Assembly: GCA_963725615.1 (NCBI GenBank) | Contig: CAVRZO010000008.1 | Location: 25,793-89,792 of the forward strand | DNA length: 64,000 nucleotides | Origin: JAIQFF01 sp963725615 | Lineage (GTDB): Bacteria > Acidobacteriota > Terriglobia > Terriglobales > Acidobacteriaceae | Direction of reading: 5' to 3' | Shown here: piece by piece, positions 51,475-60,835 of the stretch | Layout: every line of letters begins with the position of its first letter | Position numbering within the stretch: position 1 is the stretch's first letter | Translations under genes and position numbers: made by a program | The notes under the pieces: model-generated | Seen by the model: the letters and a program-made list of their open reading frames with translations, nothing else | What the model was told of the DNA's origin: nothing | Databases searched by the model: none

Positions 51475-53208
51475 CTATCCTTGCACCGACAGCAGGAACG
51501 GTTGCTCAAAGGCTTCCGCGATCCAGCGCAGGAACCGTGCCGCATCGGCGCCGTCAATCAAGCGATGGTCGTAGGAAAGCGAAAGCGGCAGCACTTGCCG
51601 GGGCTCGAATTTGCCATTCATCCAGACTGGCTCCATGCTGGCACGCGACAGCCCGAGGATCGCAACTTCAGGAAAATTCACGATGGGCGAAAATCCGGTC
51701 CCGCCGACACCGCCGAGATTGGTAATCGTGAACGTTCCGCCCTCCATCTCTGCCGGTGTGAGCTTCTTGTCGCGGGCCTTCTTCGAAAGCTGGGTCAGGT
51801 CGGCAGCCAGTTCTACAATATTTTTCTTGTCCACGTCGTGCAGTACCGGGACCAGCAGCCCGCGGTCTGTGTCCACCGCAACGCCAATGTTGACGTACTG
51901 CTTGTAAATAATCTCTTCCTTCGCCATGTCGATGCTGGCATTGAACTGAGGAAACACTTTCAGCGCCGAGGCGCAGACCTTCAATGCAATCGCCGTCACC
52001 GTCATCTTGCCTCCGGCTTCCTGCGCCTTGGGCGCGAAGCGGGCACGCAGGTGTTCGAGCTCGGTGATGTCAGCCTTGTCCTGCTGCGTGACGTGGGGGA
52101 TGGTGGTCCACGCCTCCCACAGATGCTGTGCCGTCTTGCGCCGAACGCCGCGCATAGAGACTCGTTCGACTTTTCCAAATTTGGTGAAATCGGGAAGCTC
52201 GGGCTGAGCAAATTGACGTCCCTGGGACGATTGAGCCGCGGCAGCAGAAGTCAGCAAAGCCTTGGCGTGTGACTTCACATCAGCTTCGCTGATGCGTCCA
52301 CCCGGTCCGCTGCCTTTCACTTCGTAGATATCTACTCCAACTTCACGTGCCAGACGACGGACGTGAGGCGCCGCAGGCGCTGGCGCGCGATGCTCGGTTC
52401 CCGCCACCTTTCCCAGTTGCTCCGGCATGGCGAAACCTTTGGGCGCGGAAGGCGGAGGCTGATCCGGCAGGAAAACCTGGGCGGGAGTCTTTCCCTCGGC
52501 TTGAATGGCGGCTTGAACCGACAGCCGCGCTTCGTGCTGTTCGGAAATGTGCTCGACCGGAACATGCTTCGTCTTCTCGGGCTGCGCCGACACGCCGCCC
52601 TCCAGCGTGAAGATCACCTGGCCGACTTTTACTTTCTGGCCTTCCTTAACCTGAATCTCTTTGACCGTGCCGCTCACGGAAGACGGCACCTCTACCACGG
52701 CCTTATCCGTTTCCAGTTCCATGACAGGCTGGCCCTCGGAAACCTTGGAGCCGGGCGAAATCATCAGCCTGACCAGATCTCCCTGATCGATGTTCTCTCC
52801 CAGCTCCGGCAGCTTGAAGTCGGTTGCCGTTGGGCTGGCGGCAGGAATCGGTGCAGCGGGAGCCGATGGCTGAGCTTCAGTTTGGGCCGGCGGCTTGGCG
52901 ACAGGCGCTGGTTGTTCGACAGGCGCTTTTGCCGGAGGGGCTGAGGACTCGACTGCCTTTGCTTTGGCACCCGCCCCATTTTCGACGGTGAAAATCACCT
53001 GGCCGACTTTTACCTTCTGGCCTTCCTTGACCCGGATTTCGTTGATCGTGCCGCTAACTGACGATGGGACTTCGACGACTGCCTTGTCGGTTTCTAGTTC
53101 CATGACAGGCTGGCCTTCGGTGACGCTCGCTCCGAGCGAGACCATCAGCCGGACCAGATCACCCTGGTCAATGTTTTCGCCGAGTTCCGGAAGCTTGAAT
53201 TCTGTCAC
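51475..53208 (-). CDS. aceF: Pyruvate dehydrogenase E2, dihydrolipoamide acetyltransferase
   Basis: A 577-residue E2 with two lipoyl domains (about 1-75 and 130-205), both with the lipoylated lysine in ETDKAVVEVPSS, joined by Ala/Pro-rich linkers. A peripheral-subunit-binding domain follows near 285-320 (APHVRRLAREVGVDIYEVKG), then the acetyltransferase domain with the active-site SYDHRLIDGADAARFL near the end. It passes acetyl groups from E1 to CoA. The two lipoyl domains are nearly identical, suggesting duplication. Confidence 0.94.
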   Translation of the reverse strand: MTEFKLPELGENIDQGDLVRLMVSLGASVTEGQPVMELETDKAVVEVPSSVSGTINEIRVKEGQKVKVGQVIFTVENGAGAKAKAVESSAPPAKAPVEQPAPVAKPPAQTEAQPSAPAAPIPAASPTATDFKLPELGENIDQGDLVRLMISPGSKVSEGQPVMELETDKAVVEVPSSVSGTVKEIQVKEGQKVKVGQVIFTLEGGVSAQPEKTKHVPVEHISEQHEARLSVQAAIQAEGKTPAQVFLPDQPPPSAPKGFAMPEQLGKVAGTEHRAPAPAAPHVRRLAREVGVDIYEVKGSGPGGRISEADVKSHAKALLTSAAAAQSSQGRQFAQPELPDFTKFGKVERVSMRGVRRKTAQHLWEAWTTIPHVTQQDKADITELEHLRARFAPKAQEAGGKMTVTAIALKVCASALKVFPQFNASIDMAKEEIIYKQYVNIGVAVDTDRGLLVPVLHDVDKKNIVELAADLTQLSKKARDKKLTPAEMEGGTFTITNLGGVGGTGFSPIVNFPEVAILGLSRASMEPVWMNGKFEPRQVLPLSLSYDHRLIDGADAARFLRWIAEAFEQPFLLSVQG

Positions 53209-53234
53209 TGAGTATTCACTCCTGGCGGGTCGTC

Positions 53235-53329
53235 GTAGCGCAGCCGTCCCGGCGGCTGTCGTGAGGCGTCTCGCCTCACTGCCGAGGGCAAGGTGCCCCT
53301 CGGGACAGCCGGCGAGACGCCGGCGCTAC
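53235..53329. repeat. Inverted repeat between aceE and aceF
   Basis: GTAGCGC...GCGCTAC ends enclose GTCCCGGCGGCTGTC with a partner GACAGCCGGCGAGAC and a central GAGGCGTCTCGCCTC hairpin. It occupies almost all of the 124-bp gap inside the operon, so it is transcribed and may adjust message stability between the two genes. Confidence 0.65.
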
Positions 53330-53332
53330 ACA

Positions 53333-56011
53333 TTAAGTATTTGCCGGATTCGCTTTTTCCGGATTGATTCCCAAATCTTTTGCGGCCTTCTGCAGCATTT
53401 CGAGCTTAATCTGCTTCTCGCGCAGCAACGCAGTCAGCGTAGCCAGCACAATATGCTTGGCGTCCACCTCGAAGAAATCGCGCAGAGCCGCCCGGCTTTC
53501 GCTGCGGCCGAAACCATCGGTACCCAAGGCCACCAGCGGCCGAGGCAGCCACTGGGCAATCGATTCCGGCAGCACCTTCATGTAATCCGATGCCGCCACC
53601 AGCACTCCGGGTGCATCTTTCAGTGCCTGGCTGACAAACGGAACGCGCGGAGTTTCGCCCGGGTGCAGCATGTTCCAGCGATCGCAATCGTTGCCATCGC
53701 GATAGAGCTGCTTGTAGCTGGTCACGCTCCAGACATCCGCCGCCACGCCGTATTTTTCTTCCAGGATCTGCTGCGCCTTGAGCACCTCGTACATGATGGT
53801 GCCGCTGCCGAAGAGCTGAGCGCGTAGCTTGGCATCCTTCTTGGTGGACGCACGGAAGCAATAGATGCCTTTCAGAATGCCCTTGGCAATATCCTTGCCT
53901 TCCGGCATCGCCGGCATCGGCAAAGGCTCGTTGGTGACGGTCAGGTAATAGAAGATGGACTCCTGATCCACATACATGCGCTTGATGCCGTCCTGAATAA
54001 TGATGCCGATTTCGTAGGCGAACGCCGGGTCATACGCGAGCAAGTTGGGAACGGGCAAAGCCAGCAGGTGACTGTGACCGTCTTGATGTTGCAATCCCTC
54101 ACCGGCCAGCGTGGTGCGCCCAGCCGTGCCTCCGATCAGGAAGCCGCGAGTGCGCATATCGGCGGCGGCCCAGATGAGATCTCCAATCCGCTGAAAACCG
54201 AACATCGAGTAATAAATAAAAAACGGGATCGTGTTGATCCCGTGATTGGCGTAGGCGGTTCCGGCGGCGATAAACGAGCAGATCGAGCCAGCTTCGGTGA
54301 TGCCTTCCTCGAGAATCTGCCCATCTTTCGCTTCCTTGTAATAAAGAAGCGTATCCATGTCCACCGGTTCGTAGAGCTGGCCCACGCTGGAATAAATTCC
54401 CACCTGGCGGAAAAGCGCTTCCATGCCGAAGGTGCGGGCTTCGTCCGGGATGATCGGCACAATGAGCTTACCGATTTCCGGATCACGCAACAATTTTCCC
54501 AGCAGCCGCACGAAGACCATGGTGGTCGAGACTTCGCGGCCGTCCGTGCCTTTGTGAAATTCTTCGAAGAGGGATTCCGCTACCGGAGCAATGGGTTTGG
54601 AGCGCACTTTGCGCTCCGGCAGGTAGCCACCCAACTGCTTGCGGCGTTCCTGCATGTAGCGGATTTCCGGACTGTCATCCGCAGGGCGATAAAAGGGTGC
54701 GTCGTTCAGTTCCTCATCGGCGATGGGAATCCCGAAGCGCGAGCGGAACATACGCAATTCGTCCTCATTCAGCTTCTTCTGCTGGTGAGTAATGTTCTTG
54801 CCTTCACCCGCCTCGCCCAGTCCGTAGCCTTTGATGGTCTTGGCCAGAATGACCGTGGGCGCTCCCTTGTGTTCGGTAGCGGCTTTGTAGGCAGCATGCA
54901 CTTTGATGGGATCGTGACCACCCAGCCGCATACGGGAAAGCTGTTCGTCGGAAAGGTGCTCCACCATCTTCAACAGGCGCGGATCGCTGCCGAACAGGTT
55001 GTGGCGGAAGTAAGCGCCGCTCTCGACGAAGTATTTCTGATACTGGCCGTCGGTGATTTCGCCCATGCGCTTGACCAGTATGCCGTCACGATCGTTGGCA
55101 ATCAGGCTATCCCAGTCAGTCCCCCAGACGACCTTGATGACGTTCCAGCCGGCGCCGCGGAAAATCGCTTCCAGTTCCTGAATGATCTTGCCGTTGCCGC
55201 GCACCGGTCCATCCAGCCGCTGCAGGTTGCAGTTGATCACAAAGATCAGGTTGTCGAGCCGCTCGCGCGAAGCCAAGGTGATGGAGCCCAGAGATTCAGG
55301 TTCGTCCATCTCGCCATCGCCCATGAAGGCCCAGACTCTGCCGCCCGTCGCTTTCTTCAAACCGCGATTTTCCAGATACCGAATGAAACGGGCCTGGTAG
55401 ATAGCCTGAATCGGACCGAGTCCCATCGACACCGTAGGAAATTCCCAGAAGTCCGGCATCAGCCAGGGGTGGGGATAAGAGGAAAGGCCTCCACCTTCTC
55501 TTAGTTCGCGGCGAAAGTTCTGCAGCTTCTCTTTCGGAATGCGGCCTTCCAGATAAGCGCGCGCATACATGCCGGGCGCGGCGTGTCCCTGGAAGTAGAC
55601 CAGATCACGGTCTCCGGAATCGGTTTGGGCTTGCAGGAAATGATTGAACGCGACTTCATACAGCGTGGCCGCGGAGGCGAAGGTGGAAATGTGTCCGCCA
55701 ATGCCGCTTTCGACCTTGTTGGCCCGCACCACCATGGCCAGGGCATTCCAGCGCACCAGGCTCTTGATGCGGCGCTCCATCTCCTGGCTGCCGGGAAAAG
55801 GCGGCTGCTGCCGGGAAGCAATCGTGTTCTGGTAAGGAGTTGTAGCGGTAAAAGGAAGGTTTACGCCGGCGGCGCGCCGGGCGTGCAGCGAGAGTTGCTG
55901 CAGCAAACGTCCCGCCCGCTCCGGGCCACCCTGGGACAACACATAGTCCAGCGAATCCAGCCACTCCCGGGTCTCAAGAACTTCCACGCCGTTGGTCTGC
56001 GTCTCAGCCAC
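53333..56011 (-). CDS. aceE: Pyruvate dehydrogenase E1 component (homodimeric type)
   Basis: An 892-residue thiamine-diphosphate-dependent E1 of the homodimeric AceE type found in Proteobacteria and Acidobacteriota. Landmarks are IGGHISTFASAATLYEVAFN, VYFQGHAAPGMYARAYLEGR, the ThDP motif FMGDGEMDEPESLGSITLA with LIFVINCNLQRLDGPV, TIKGYGLGEAGEGKNITHQQ, TAGRTTLAGEGLQHQDGHSH and GTDGFGRSESRAALRDFFEV. It oxidatively decarboxylates pyruvate and acetylates the E2 lipoyl group. First gene of aceE-aceF-lpd. Confidence 0.95.
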   Translation of the reverse strand: MAETQTNGVEVLETREWLDSLDYVLSQGGPERAGRLLQQLSLHARRAAGVNLPFTATTPYQNTIASRQQPPFPGSQEMERRIKSLVRWNALAMVVRANKVESGIGGHISTFASAATLYEVAFNHFLQAQTDSGDRDLVYFQGHAAPGMYARAYLEGRIPKEKLQNFRRELREGGGLSSYPHPWLMPDFWEFPTVSMGLGPIQAIYQARFIRYLENRGLKKATGGRVWAFMGDGEMDEPESLGSITLASRERLDNLIFVINCNLQRLDGPVRGNGKIIQELEAIFRGAGWNVIKVVWGTDWDSLIANDRDGILVKRMGEITDGQYQKYFVESGAYFRHNLFGSDPRLLKMVEHLSDEQLSRMRLGGHDPIKVHAAYKAATEHKGAPTVILAKTIKGYGLGEAGEGKNITHQQKKLNEDELRMFRSRFGIPIADEELNDAPFYRPADDSPEIRYMQERRKQLGGYLPERKVRSKPIAPVAESLFEEFHKGTDGREVSTTMVFVRLLGKLLRDPEIGKLIVPIIPDEARTFGMEALFRQVGIYSSVGQLYEPVDMDTLLYYKEAKDGQILEEGITEAGSICSFIAAGTAYANHGINTIPFFIYYSMFGFQRIGDLIWAAADMRTRGFLIGGTAGRTTLAGEGLQHQDGHSHLLALPVPNLLAYDPAFAYEIGIIIQDGIKRMYVDQESIFYYLTVTNEPLPMPAMPEGKDIAKGILKGIYCFRASTKKDAKLRAQLFGSGTIMYEVLKAQQILEEKYGVAADVWSVTSYKQLYRDGNDCDRWNMLHPGETPRVPFVSQALKDAPGVLVAASDYMKVLPESIAQWLPRPLVALGTDGFGRSESRAALRDFFEVDAKHIVLATLTALLREKQIKLEMLQKAAKDLGINPEKANPANT

Positions 56012-56134
56012 GTCTGGTTTTCTCCATCAAAAAACGCTTAACCCTTTATCATAGACAATTGCGCAGAATTTTGCTGGATCACCGGCCCCAGTGCGAAAAC
56101 GAAGCAGATATTTTGAGCGGCCGTACCGATTTGG

Positions 56135-56150
56135 CAGGGCTATAATAAGG
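56135..56150 (+). promoter_or_regulatory. Candidate -10 element of the dps gene
   Basis: GGGCTATAATAAGG contains a perfect TATAAT at 56141-56146 about 120 bp upstream of the dps ATG. The only -35-like hexamer, TTGAGC at 56113, is 22 bp away, so the spacing is poor; an activator or alternative sigma factor may be needed. Confidence 0.35.
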
Positions 56151-56268
56151 ATTCGCTTCGCTCTCTGTCGCATACTCTGTCGGATAAATCTTACCAGCAA
56201 CCTAGACCCGTTCCGTCCGTCAGACCATCTAAAAGACGTACCAGGAAATCTTAAAGAGGAGAATCCCG

Positions 56269-56865
56269 ATGTCGAAGAAAACCGCCGGCCACAACGGTGG
56301 CATAACCGCCCAGCCTCACTTTAACCAACGAGCTCCTGAAATCCAGAAGTACGGCACCGTAAGCCACGCTCTGCCGTTGGAACTGGAAGAACCAGTCCGT
56401 CTGGAAATGACCGAGCACCTCAACCAGCTTCTGGCCGACACCATGACCCTGCGCGATCTCTACAAGAAGTCGCACTGGCAGGTCGCCGGACCCACTTTTT
56501 ACCAGCTTCATCTACTGTTCGATAAGCATTACGGCGAGCAATCGGAATTGGTTGACACCATCGCCGAGCGCATTCAGTTGCTGGGCGGGGTGAGCCTCGC
56601 CATGGCGCACGACATCGCCGAGACCACGCGAATCGAGCGGCCTCCGCGGGGACGAGAAGAAGTGCCGGTGCAGCTCTCGCGCCTGCTGGAGGCACATAAG
56701 ACCATCATCAGCGAGTGCCGTGAGCTGGCGGAGCGCGCGGACAAACTAGGCGACGACGGGACCAACGACCTGGCCGTTAGCGACGCCCTGCGGCTCAACG
56801 AGTTGCAGGTGTGGTTCCTGAGTGAGCATCTGGTGAATATGCCGCTGGTCACCGCCGACGAGTAA
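56269..56865 (+). CDS. Dps-family DNA-protection ferritin
   Basis: A 198-residue ferritin-like protein with GAGGAG upstream. The ferroxidase region of Dps is recognisable: LRDLYKKSHWQVAGPTFYQL, HLLFDKHYGEQSELVDTIAE, RIQLLGGVSLAMAHDIA, and the C-terminal helix ALRLNELQVWFLSEHLVN. The 45-residue N-terminal tail (KKTAGHNGGITAQPHFNQRA) is longer than in E. coli Dps and may contact DNA. Such proteins oxidise and store iron with hydrogen peroxide and protect DNA in stationary phase. Single gene with a strong terminator. Confidence 0.9.
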   Translation: MSKKTAGHNGGITAQPHFNQRAPEIQKYGTVSHALPLELEEPVRLEMTEHLNQLLADTMTLRDLYKKSHWQVAGPTFYQLHLLFDKHYGEQSELVDTIAERIQLLGGVSLAMAHDIAETTRIERPPRGREEVPVQLSRLLEAHKTIISECRELAERADKLGDDGTNDLAVSDALRLNELQVWFLSEHLVNMPLVTADE

Positions 56866-56889
56866 GGCGTCACCAATAGGAACTGTTTA

Positions 56890-56918
56890 GGGCTGACTTC
56901 GGTCAGCCCTGTTTTTTT
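56890..56918 (+). terminator. Rho-independent terminator of dps
   Basis: GGGCTGAC-TTCG-GTCAGCCC, an 8-bp perfect stem with a stable UUCG tetraloop, followed by TG and seven T. Confidence 0.92.
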
Positions 56919-56953
56919 GCTGGATCTTCTTAGGCCACCCGCAAGATGACGGG

Positions 56954-57064
56954 CGTCATCCTGAGCTTGCGAAGGATCTGGCGCGCATCGCCGCGAATTG
57001 CCGGACCACGGTGCGAATCCGCTACACGCGAGGTCCTGCGGGACTGAAGTCCCTCAGGATGACG
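56954..57064. repeat. GTCATCCTGAGC...AGGATGAC dispersed repeat, copy A
   Basis: The first 32 bases (CGTCATCCTGAGCTTGCGAA then GGATCTGGCGCGC) are essentially identical to copy B at 60686-60764. Both end with CTGAAGTCC(C/T)TCAGGATGACGC, so the ends are inverted. It lies in the 290-bp gap after dps, which holds no gene. Confidence 0.7.
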
Positions 57065-57156
57065 CTGCCTTCGGGGGCCGGAAGATCAACGCTCGATTTC
57101 AACCGCCTTTCGCGCCAAAGGCCACTGTGTAACAATCTCCTTAAGGCAGAAGAACT

Positions 57157-57870
57157 ATGGACCTACCAGCGAAACCCTTCCTCTCCGAGGGCGCAGACGG
57201 ACGCAGATGGATTGGACGCCTCATCATTGCGGTAATCCTTGGAGAAGCTCTCTGGGGCCTGATCGTGTCGGTCATGAACAACGTGATCGTGCCCTGGGTG
57301 GGCGATGTCATGGGCCCGTCTTCGGGATTGCCGACCTCCTTCACCCAGCGGCCCTATAACTATCCGGAACTATTCGTTTCCGTGTTCGAGTTTTGTATTG
57401 CGGGACTGGTGGCGGCGGTCATCAATTACTTCTTCCAGCGGCCGGCCGCGAGAAGAGTCAAGACGGTGAAGAGTGTTCCAACTTCGCCTCCCGGGCCCAT
57501 ACGAGTGATTTCTCAAGCAACGCCGTCATCCGCGCTAACCGAGACGGCTCCACCGCAATTTGGAATCGCTCCAGCCGCGTCGCCCGTGTCCGCCCCAGCG
57601 CAGGATGTACGAATGTATCCGGTGATTCCGTCCATTCTTGTTCCGGCTGGTTCAGCAGAACCGGCTGCGCCGGTTGCGGAGGCTGCGCCGGTTGCGGCAG
57701 TGCCAGAGGCGAAGCCTGCAACCATTGCTCCGGTTGTGCCGGCCGTCCCGAAGCCGGTGGCGTCGAAACCCGCGCCGCCCGCGCCGAAGGTGGAGCCAGC
57801 CAAGCCCAAGAAGCCGAAAAATGTCTACTACAACATCGTGGGGGAACCCATGCCTTCGGACGACGACTAA
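57157..57870 (+). CDS. Membrane protein of unknown function with Pro/Ala-rich tail
   Basis: A 237-residue protein with two membrane helices, IGRLIIAVILGEALWGLIVS and PELFVSVFEFCIAGLVAAVI. The loop between them (NNVIVPWVGDVMGPSSGLPT) would be periplasmic. From residue 110 it is a Pro/Ala/Val-rich low-complexity segment ending in a distinctive motif KPKNVYYNIVGEPMPSDDD. No family recognised. Start ATG has AAGGCAGAAG upstream. Single gene, convergent with the carbonic anhydrase gene and sharing a terminator with it. Confidence 0.75.
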   Translation: MDLPAKPFLSEGADGRRWIGRLIIAVILGEALWGLIVSVMNNVIVPWVGDVMGPSSGLPTSFTQRPYNYPELFVSVFEFCIAGLVAAVINYFFQRPAARRVKTVKSVPTSPPGPIRVISQATPSSALTETAPPQFGIAPAASPVSAPAQDVRMYPVIPSILVPAGSAEPAAPVAEAAPVAAVPEAKPATIAPVVPAVPKPVASKPAPPAPKVEPAKPKKPKNVYYNIVGEPMPSDDD

Positions 57871-57896
57871 GACCGAGGTCCAGGTTAGAGAAGAGT

Positions 57897-57926
57897 GGGC
57901 TGACTACCGTCAGCCCCTGAATTTTT
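57897..57926. terminator. Stem-loop terminator between convergent genes
   Basis: GGGCTGAC-TACC-GTCAGCCC, then CTGAATTTTTG on the plus strand. The stem is the same as in the dps terminator. It would serve the membrane protein gene; the minus-strand T-tract is weak. Confidence 0.7.
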
Positions 57927-57953
57927 GTGCGATGTCTCTTCCCGGATGGCTTG

Positions 57954-58670
57954 CTAGTTCTGACCACTCGCGGGTGAGTTGAGGCGAACCACCGCGCCGC
58001 TATCGAGTTGATATTCGGCCTCGATAACCGTGAGCTTGCCAGCTTTCACGGCGTCGCGCAGGATTTCGCTGTTGGCCAGCACATCTTTCGCGCTCTGATG
58101 CACATTCTCTTTTATTGCGGAGTTGAGCAGGTCATCCGCCTTGGCGTAAGTTTTGGCTTGCGTGACGGCAGGATTGATCTTGTCGACGATCGCTTCCAGG
58201 TTGCGGCTCGGCATCTTGTCGCCCGAACAGGCGGCGGCCACAGCGCCACACTTCTGATGTCCGAGTACGACCAGCAGCGTGCTGTGAAGGTGGTCCACCG
58301 CGTACTCGATGCTTCCGAGACCTACCGGATCGGCGATGTTTCCAGCCGAGCGCACCACAAAAAGATCGCCAAGGCTTTGGTCGAATACCAACTCAGGGGA
58401 AACCCGGCTGTCGGAACATGATAAGACGATTGTGTGGGGCTGCTGTCCCGACGCGAGTCTTTTGCGAAGGGCGAGCAAAGCGTGGGACTGAGGTTTACCA
58501 GCAACGAAGCGCTGGTTGCCCGCCATTAGATTGGCCCAGATCTCGTCCGGAGATGGCGCGTGGGTGGCTGGGGCGTGCGCGGCGTGCGGTGCAGTGGTAG
58601 CCGGCTGCTGCGCTCGGCCCGTGATTACAAAGGCAAGCAGAATGGCCAGATGCGAGAACGCGTTTTTCAT
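57954..58670 (-). CDS. Exported beta-class carbonic anhydrase
   Basis: A 238-residue protein with a signal peptide (MKNAFSHLAILLAFVITGRA). The zinc site of beta-carbonic anhydrases is complete: Cys-Asp-Arg in IVLSCSDSRVSPELVF and His-x2-Cys in VVLGHQKCGAVAAA, with FVVRSAGNIADPVGLGSIEY between. It interconverts CO2 and bicarbonate. A periplasmic beta-type enzyme is less usual than a cytoplasmic one, but exported examples are known. The His/Ala/Pro-rich segment after the signal (TTAPHAAHAPATHAPSP) is a probable flexible linker. Confidence 0.9.
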   Translation of the reverse strand: MKNAFSHLAILLAFVITGRAQQPATTAPHAAHAPATHAPSPDEIWANLMAGNQRFVAGKPQSHALLALRKRLASGQQPHTIVLSCSDSRVSPELVFDQSLGDLFVVRSAGNIADPVGLGSIEYAVDHLHSTLLVVLGHQKCGAVAAACSGDKMPSRNLEAIVDKINPAVTQAKTYAKADDLLNSAIKENVHQSAKDVLANSEILRDAVKAGKLTVIEAEYQLDSGAVVRLNSPASGQN

Positions 58671-58741
58671 AGTGAAGACCGGAGGCGCGGGTTGCGCCGA
58701 TGGCCAACACTATACCGAGGACCGAACCAGACAACAATAAT

Positions 58742-58807
58742 GGAGGACGGGCCGTCCCGTCCGTCGAGCAGAGGCCATTGCATGACGGGCGATGACGCCC
58801 GTCCTCC
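58742..58807. repeat. GGAGGACGGGC...GCCCGTCCTCC inverted repeat
   Basis: Outer arms GGAGGACGGGC and GCCCGTCCTCC are perfect complements; inner arms GTCCCGTC and related sequence add stems. Related to 11686-11741. It lies between the two exported-protein genes on the minus strand. Confidence 0.65.
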
Positions 58808-58812
58808 ATCAA

Positions 58813-60114
58813 CTACAGCGTGTTCATGAACGCCACCAGGTCTGCCTTCTCCTGATCCGTCAGCCCCATATTGAATCGCTGATCGTAGAAGTTGACCACG
58901 TCCAGCAAGGTCGCAGCCGAGCCGTTGTGGAAGTACGGCGCGCGCGCCGCCAAACCGCGCATGGCGGGGACCTTGAACTTCCCGATATCAGCGCATTTGC
59001 CGGTGACCAGGGCGCGTCCCGGATCGCTGACCGTCACGCCCGAACCATCGTTGCACTGAATCGTGTAGGAGGGCAGGTCTTCGCTCGGAGAGACGGTTCC
59101 GATGTTCATCATGGCAAACGACGAATCGCTGCCCACGTTCGGCGTGTTGTGGCAACTGGTACAGGTGCCCGTGATCGGGTCCTGGCCCCGAACATCGTTG
59201 AACCCGGGCACGACGGAGATGTTCATGGGACGATTGTTGAACAACATTTCTCCGCGCGCGATGGACTGCCGTGCCCCGGCGTTCGGACCGCTCGCGTTGG
59301 TCCACCTGGAATACAGGTTAAAGGCGTTGGGATTGAACTTCGAGCCGGAGTTGATCCCGGGACGAAAAGGCTGAAATGCGAGGAAGATCGGACCACCACG
59401 TGCACCCTGCGCGATCAGGCTTCCCGCCACGTTGTCCTCTGATTGGGCAGTGAACAGCGACGTCTCAAGGTCAACAATCTGTCGCAGTTCCGAATTCGTC
59501 GGTGGATGTTTGGCCTGGGTATGCACCAGCGTCGCGTTGTTGGCCTGGCTTTTCAAGTTGGGCTCGCGGCCGTCCCACATAATCCCGTTGAGAAAGCGCA
59601 GGTTGGTGGAAGGAAGCGGACGCCGGTAGAGCGCGGGCCGGGTGGTGGTAGTTTCCGGACAACTGTATGGATCGTTGATGGAGACGATGCTGAAGTCGGC
59701 GTTGGCAGGCACTGGCAACGACATGCGGATCAGTCCCTTGTTCAGCAGCAGGCTGTAATTGATGTAGCGGGCTTTCAGCGAAGACACATCCGCGCTGGGG
59801 CAGTTCGCGCCGTCCACGGGACGAAACACGGCGTCCATGCCATGGCTGATATCGAAGCGATGCTGAAGTTGCGGCGGAGTGATGCTCCAGCCCTCGCTGG
59901 CATCATGACAGCTGGCGCAGCTTCGGTCGTTGGTTCCCAGCTTTTTAAAAAATGGATTCCCAAGATCAACCGGTCCCAACGCGAGCGTCCGAAAAATGCC
60001 GCTGGGATCGCGGAATGGCATCAGGTTAGGAAGACGGAACCCCGCGACAGCGCTCAGCGTAAATCCAACCACCAACAATCCGCCAACTGCCAACCAAACC
60101 CGGTTTCGACTCAT
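58813..60114 (-). CDS. Di-haem cytochrome c peroxidase / MauG-like protein
   Basis: A 433-residue protein with an N-terminal signal or anchor (VWLAVGGLLVVGFTLSAVAG). Two c-type haem motifs are present: CASCH at residues 66-70 (TNDRSCASCHDASEGW) and CTSCH near 317 (DPITGTCTSCHNTPNVG). The C-terminal KVPAMRGLAARAPYFHNGSA and LLDVVNFYDQRFNMGLTDQE match the di-haem peroxidase family. There is a long insertion between the haem domains (about 95-290) compared with CcpA. It may reduce peroxide or oxidise a protein substrate in the periplasm; no MauG substrate gene is adjacent. Confidence 0.85.
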   Translation of the reverse strand: MSRNRVWLAVGGLLVVGFTLSAVAGFRLPNLMPFRDPSGIFRTLALGPVDLGNPFFKKLGTNDRSCASCHDASEGWSITPPQLQHRFDISHGMDAVFRPVDGANCPSADVSSLKARYINYSLLLNKGLIRMSLPVPANADFSIVSINDPYSCPETTTTRPALYRRPLPSTNLRFLNGIMWDGREPNLKSQANNATLVHTQAKHPPTNSELRQIVDLETSLFTAQSEDNVAGSLIAQGARGGPIFLAFQPFRPGINSGSKFNPNAFNLYSRWTNASGPNAGARQSIARGEMLFNNRPMNISVVPGFNDVRGQDPITGTCTSCHNTPNVGSDSSFAMMNIGTVSPSEDLPSYTIQCNDGSGVTVSDPGRALVTGKCADIGKFKVPAMRGLAARAPYFHNGSAATLLDVVNFYDQRFNMGLTDQEKADLVAFMNTL

Positions 60115-60367
60115 TGCAACCTGCTCCTTCGGTCCTCACATCGGCCTGGGCACACACGTGTCGCATGGGTCCAGGCTCTTGGGAAGAATGGGGAAATCGT
60201 ACCGGGGGAGGGAACAACACTCTAGCAGACGAGAGTCGAAAATCAAGGCGATTTACAAAGTGTGCAGACCCTTTCAGTGCGCAAGTTCTTGCGCAATTCT
60301 ACTTAGCACATTCTTAGCACCGATCCCCAACACGGAATTGAAAGTGGTGCAAATCAGGCCGGATAAG

Positions 60368-60445
<78 letters not shown>

Positions 60446-60510
60446 TTAGTGCCTAACTTAGCGCCATCTCGGGTAATTTGTCCATCCCGGGAAACGGCCC
60501 CTTAACATTG

Positions 60511-60537
60511 AAAAAGCCCTCGCCAGGCGCGGGGCTT
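60511..60537 (-). terminator. Terminator between tRNA-Gly and tRNA-Cys
   Basis: Minus strand AAGCCC, a 12-base GC-rich loop, GGGCTT and a run of T (GGGCTTTTTC), 15 bp after the tRNA-Gly end. Confidence 0.6.
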
Positions 60538-60551
60538 CGCAATCAAAAATC

Positions 60552-60626
60552 TGGAGCGGGAGACGGGGGTCGAACCCGCGACATCGACCTTGGCAAGGTC
60601 GCGCTCTACCACTGAGCTACTCCCGC
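60552..60626 (-). tRNA. tRNA-Gly (anticodon GCC)
   Basis: Minus-strand cloverleaf: GCGGGAGTAGCTCAGTGG at the 5' end, anticodon loop TTGCCAA with GCC, T-arm GCGGGTTCGACCCCCGT, acceptor CTCCCGC, discriminator T and encoded CCA. Confidence 0.95.
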
Positions 60627-60685
60627 TCGGCGTGTTTGATTATAAACAGGTGGCGAGATTGCAGCAATCACTGGCGATTGACAGG

Positions 60686-60835
60686 GTCATCCTGAGCTTG
60701 CGAAGGATCTGGCGCGCGTCTCTGCGCGCGAGATCCTTCAAGACTGAAGTCCTTCAGGATGACGCCGGTTTACGGGCGACAACGGAATGGCTTGTGCAGC
60801 TTTGCCGCACGAGCGGGGCGCTCGCCGCCTACACT
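60686..60835. repeat. Two dispersed repeats between tRNA-Gly and the dioxygenase gene
   Basis: 60686-60764 is copy B of the GTCATCCTGAGC...AGGATGAC repeat, with a central GCGCGCGTCTCTGCGCGC hairpin. 60805-60835 is a diverged arm of the GCACGAGCG...CGCCTACA family and overlaps the 3' end of the dioxygenase gene by a few codons. Confidence 0.65.

Noticed and set aside
54068..55504. 478-codon plus-strand ORF
   Set aside because: Antisense shadow of aceE, whose minus-strand product is fully conserved. The antisense product has no recognisable motif.
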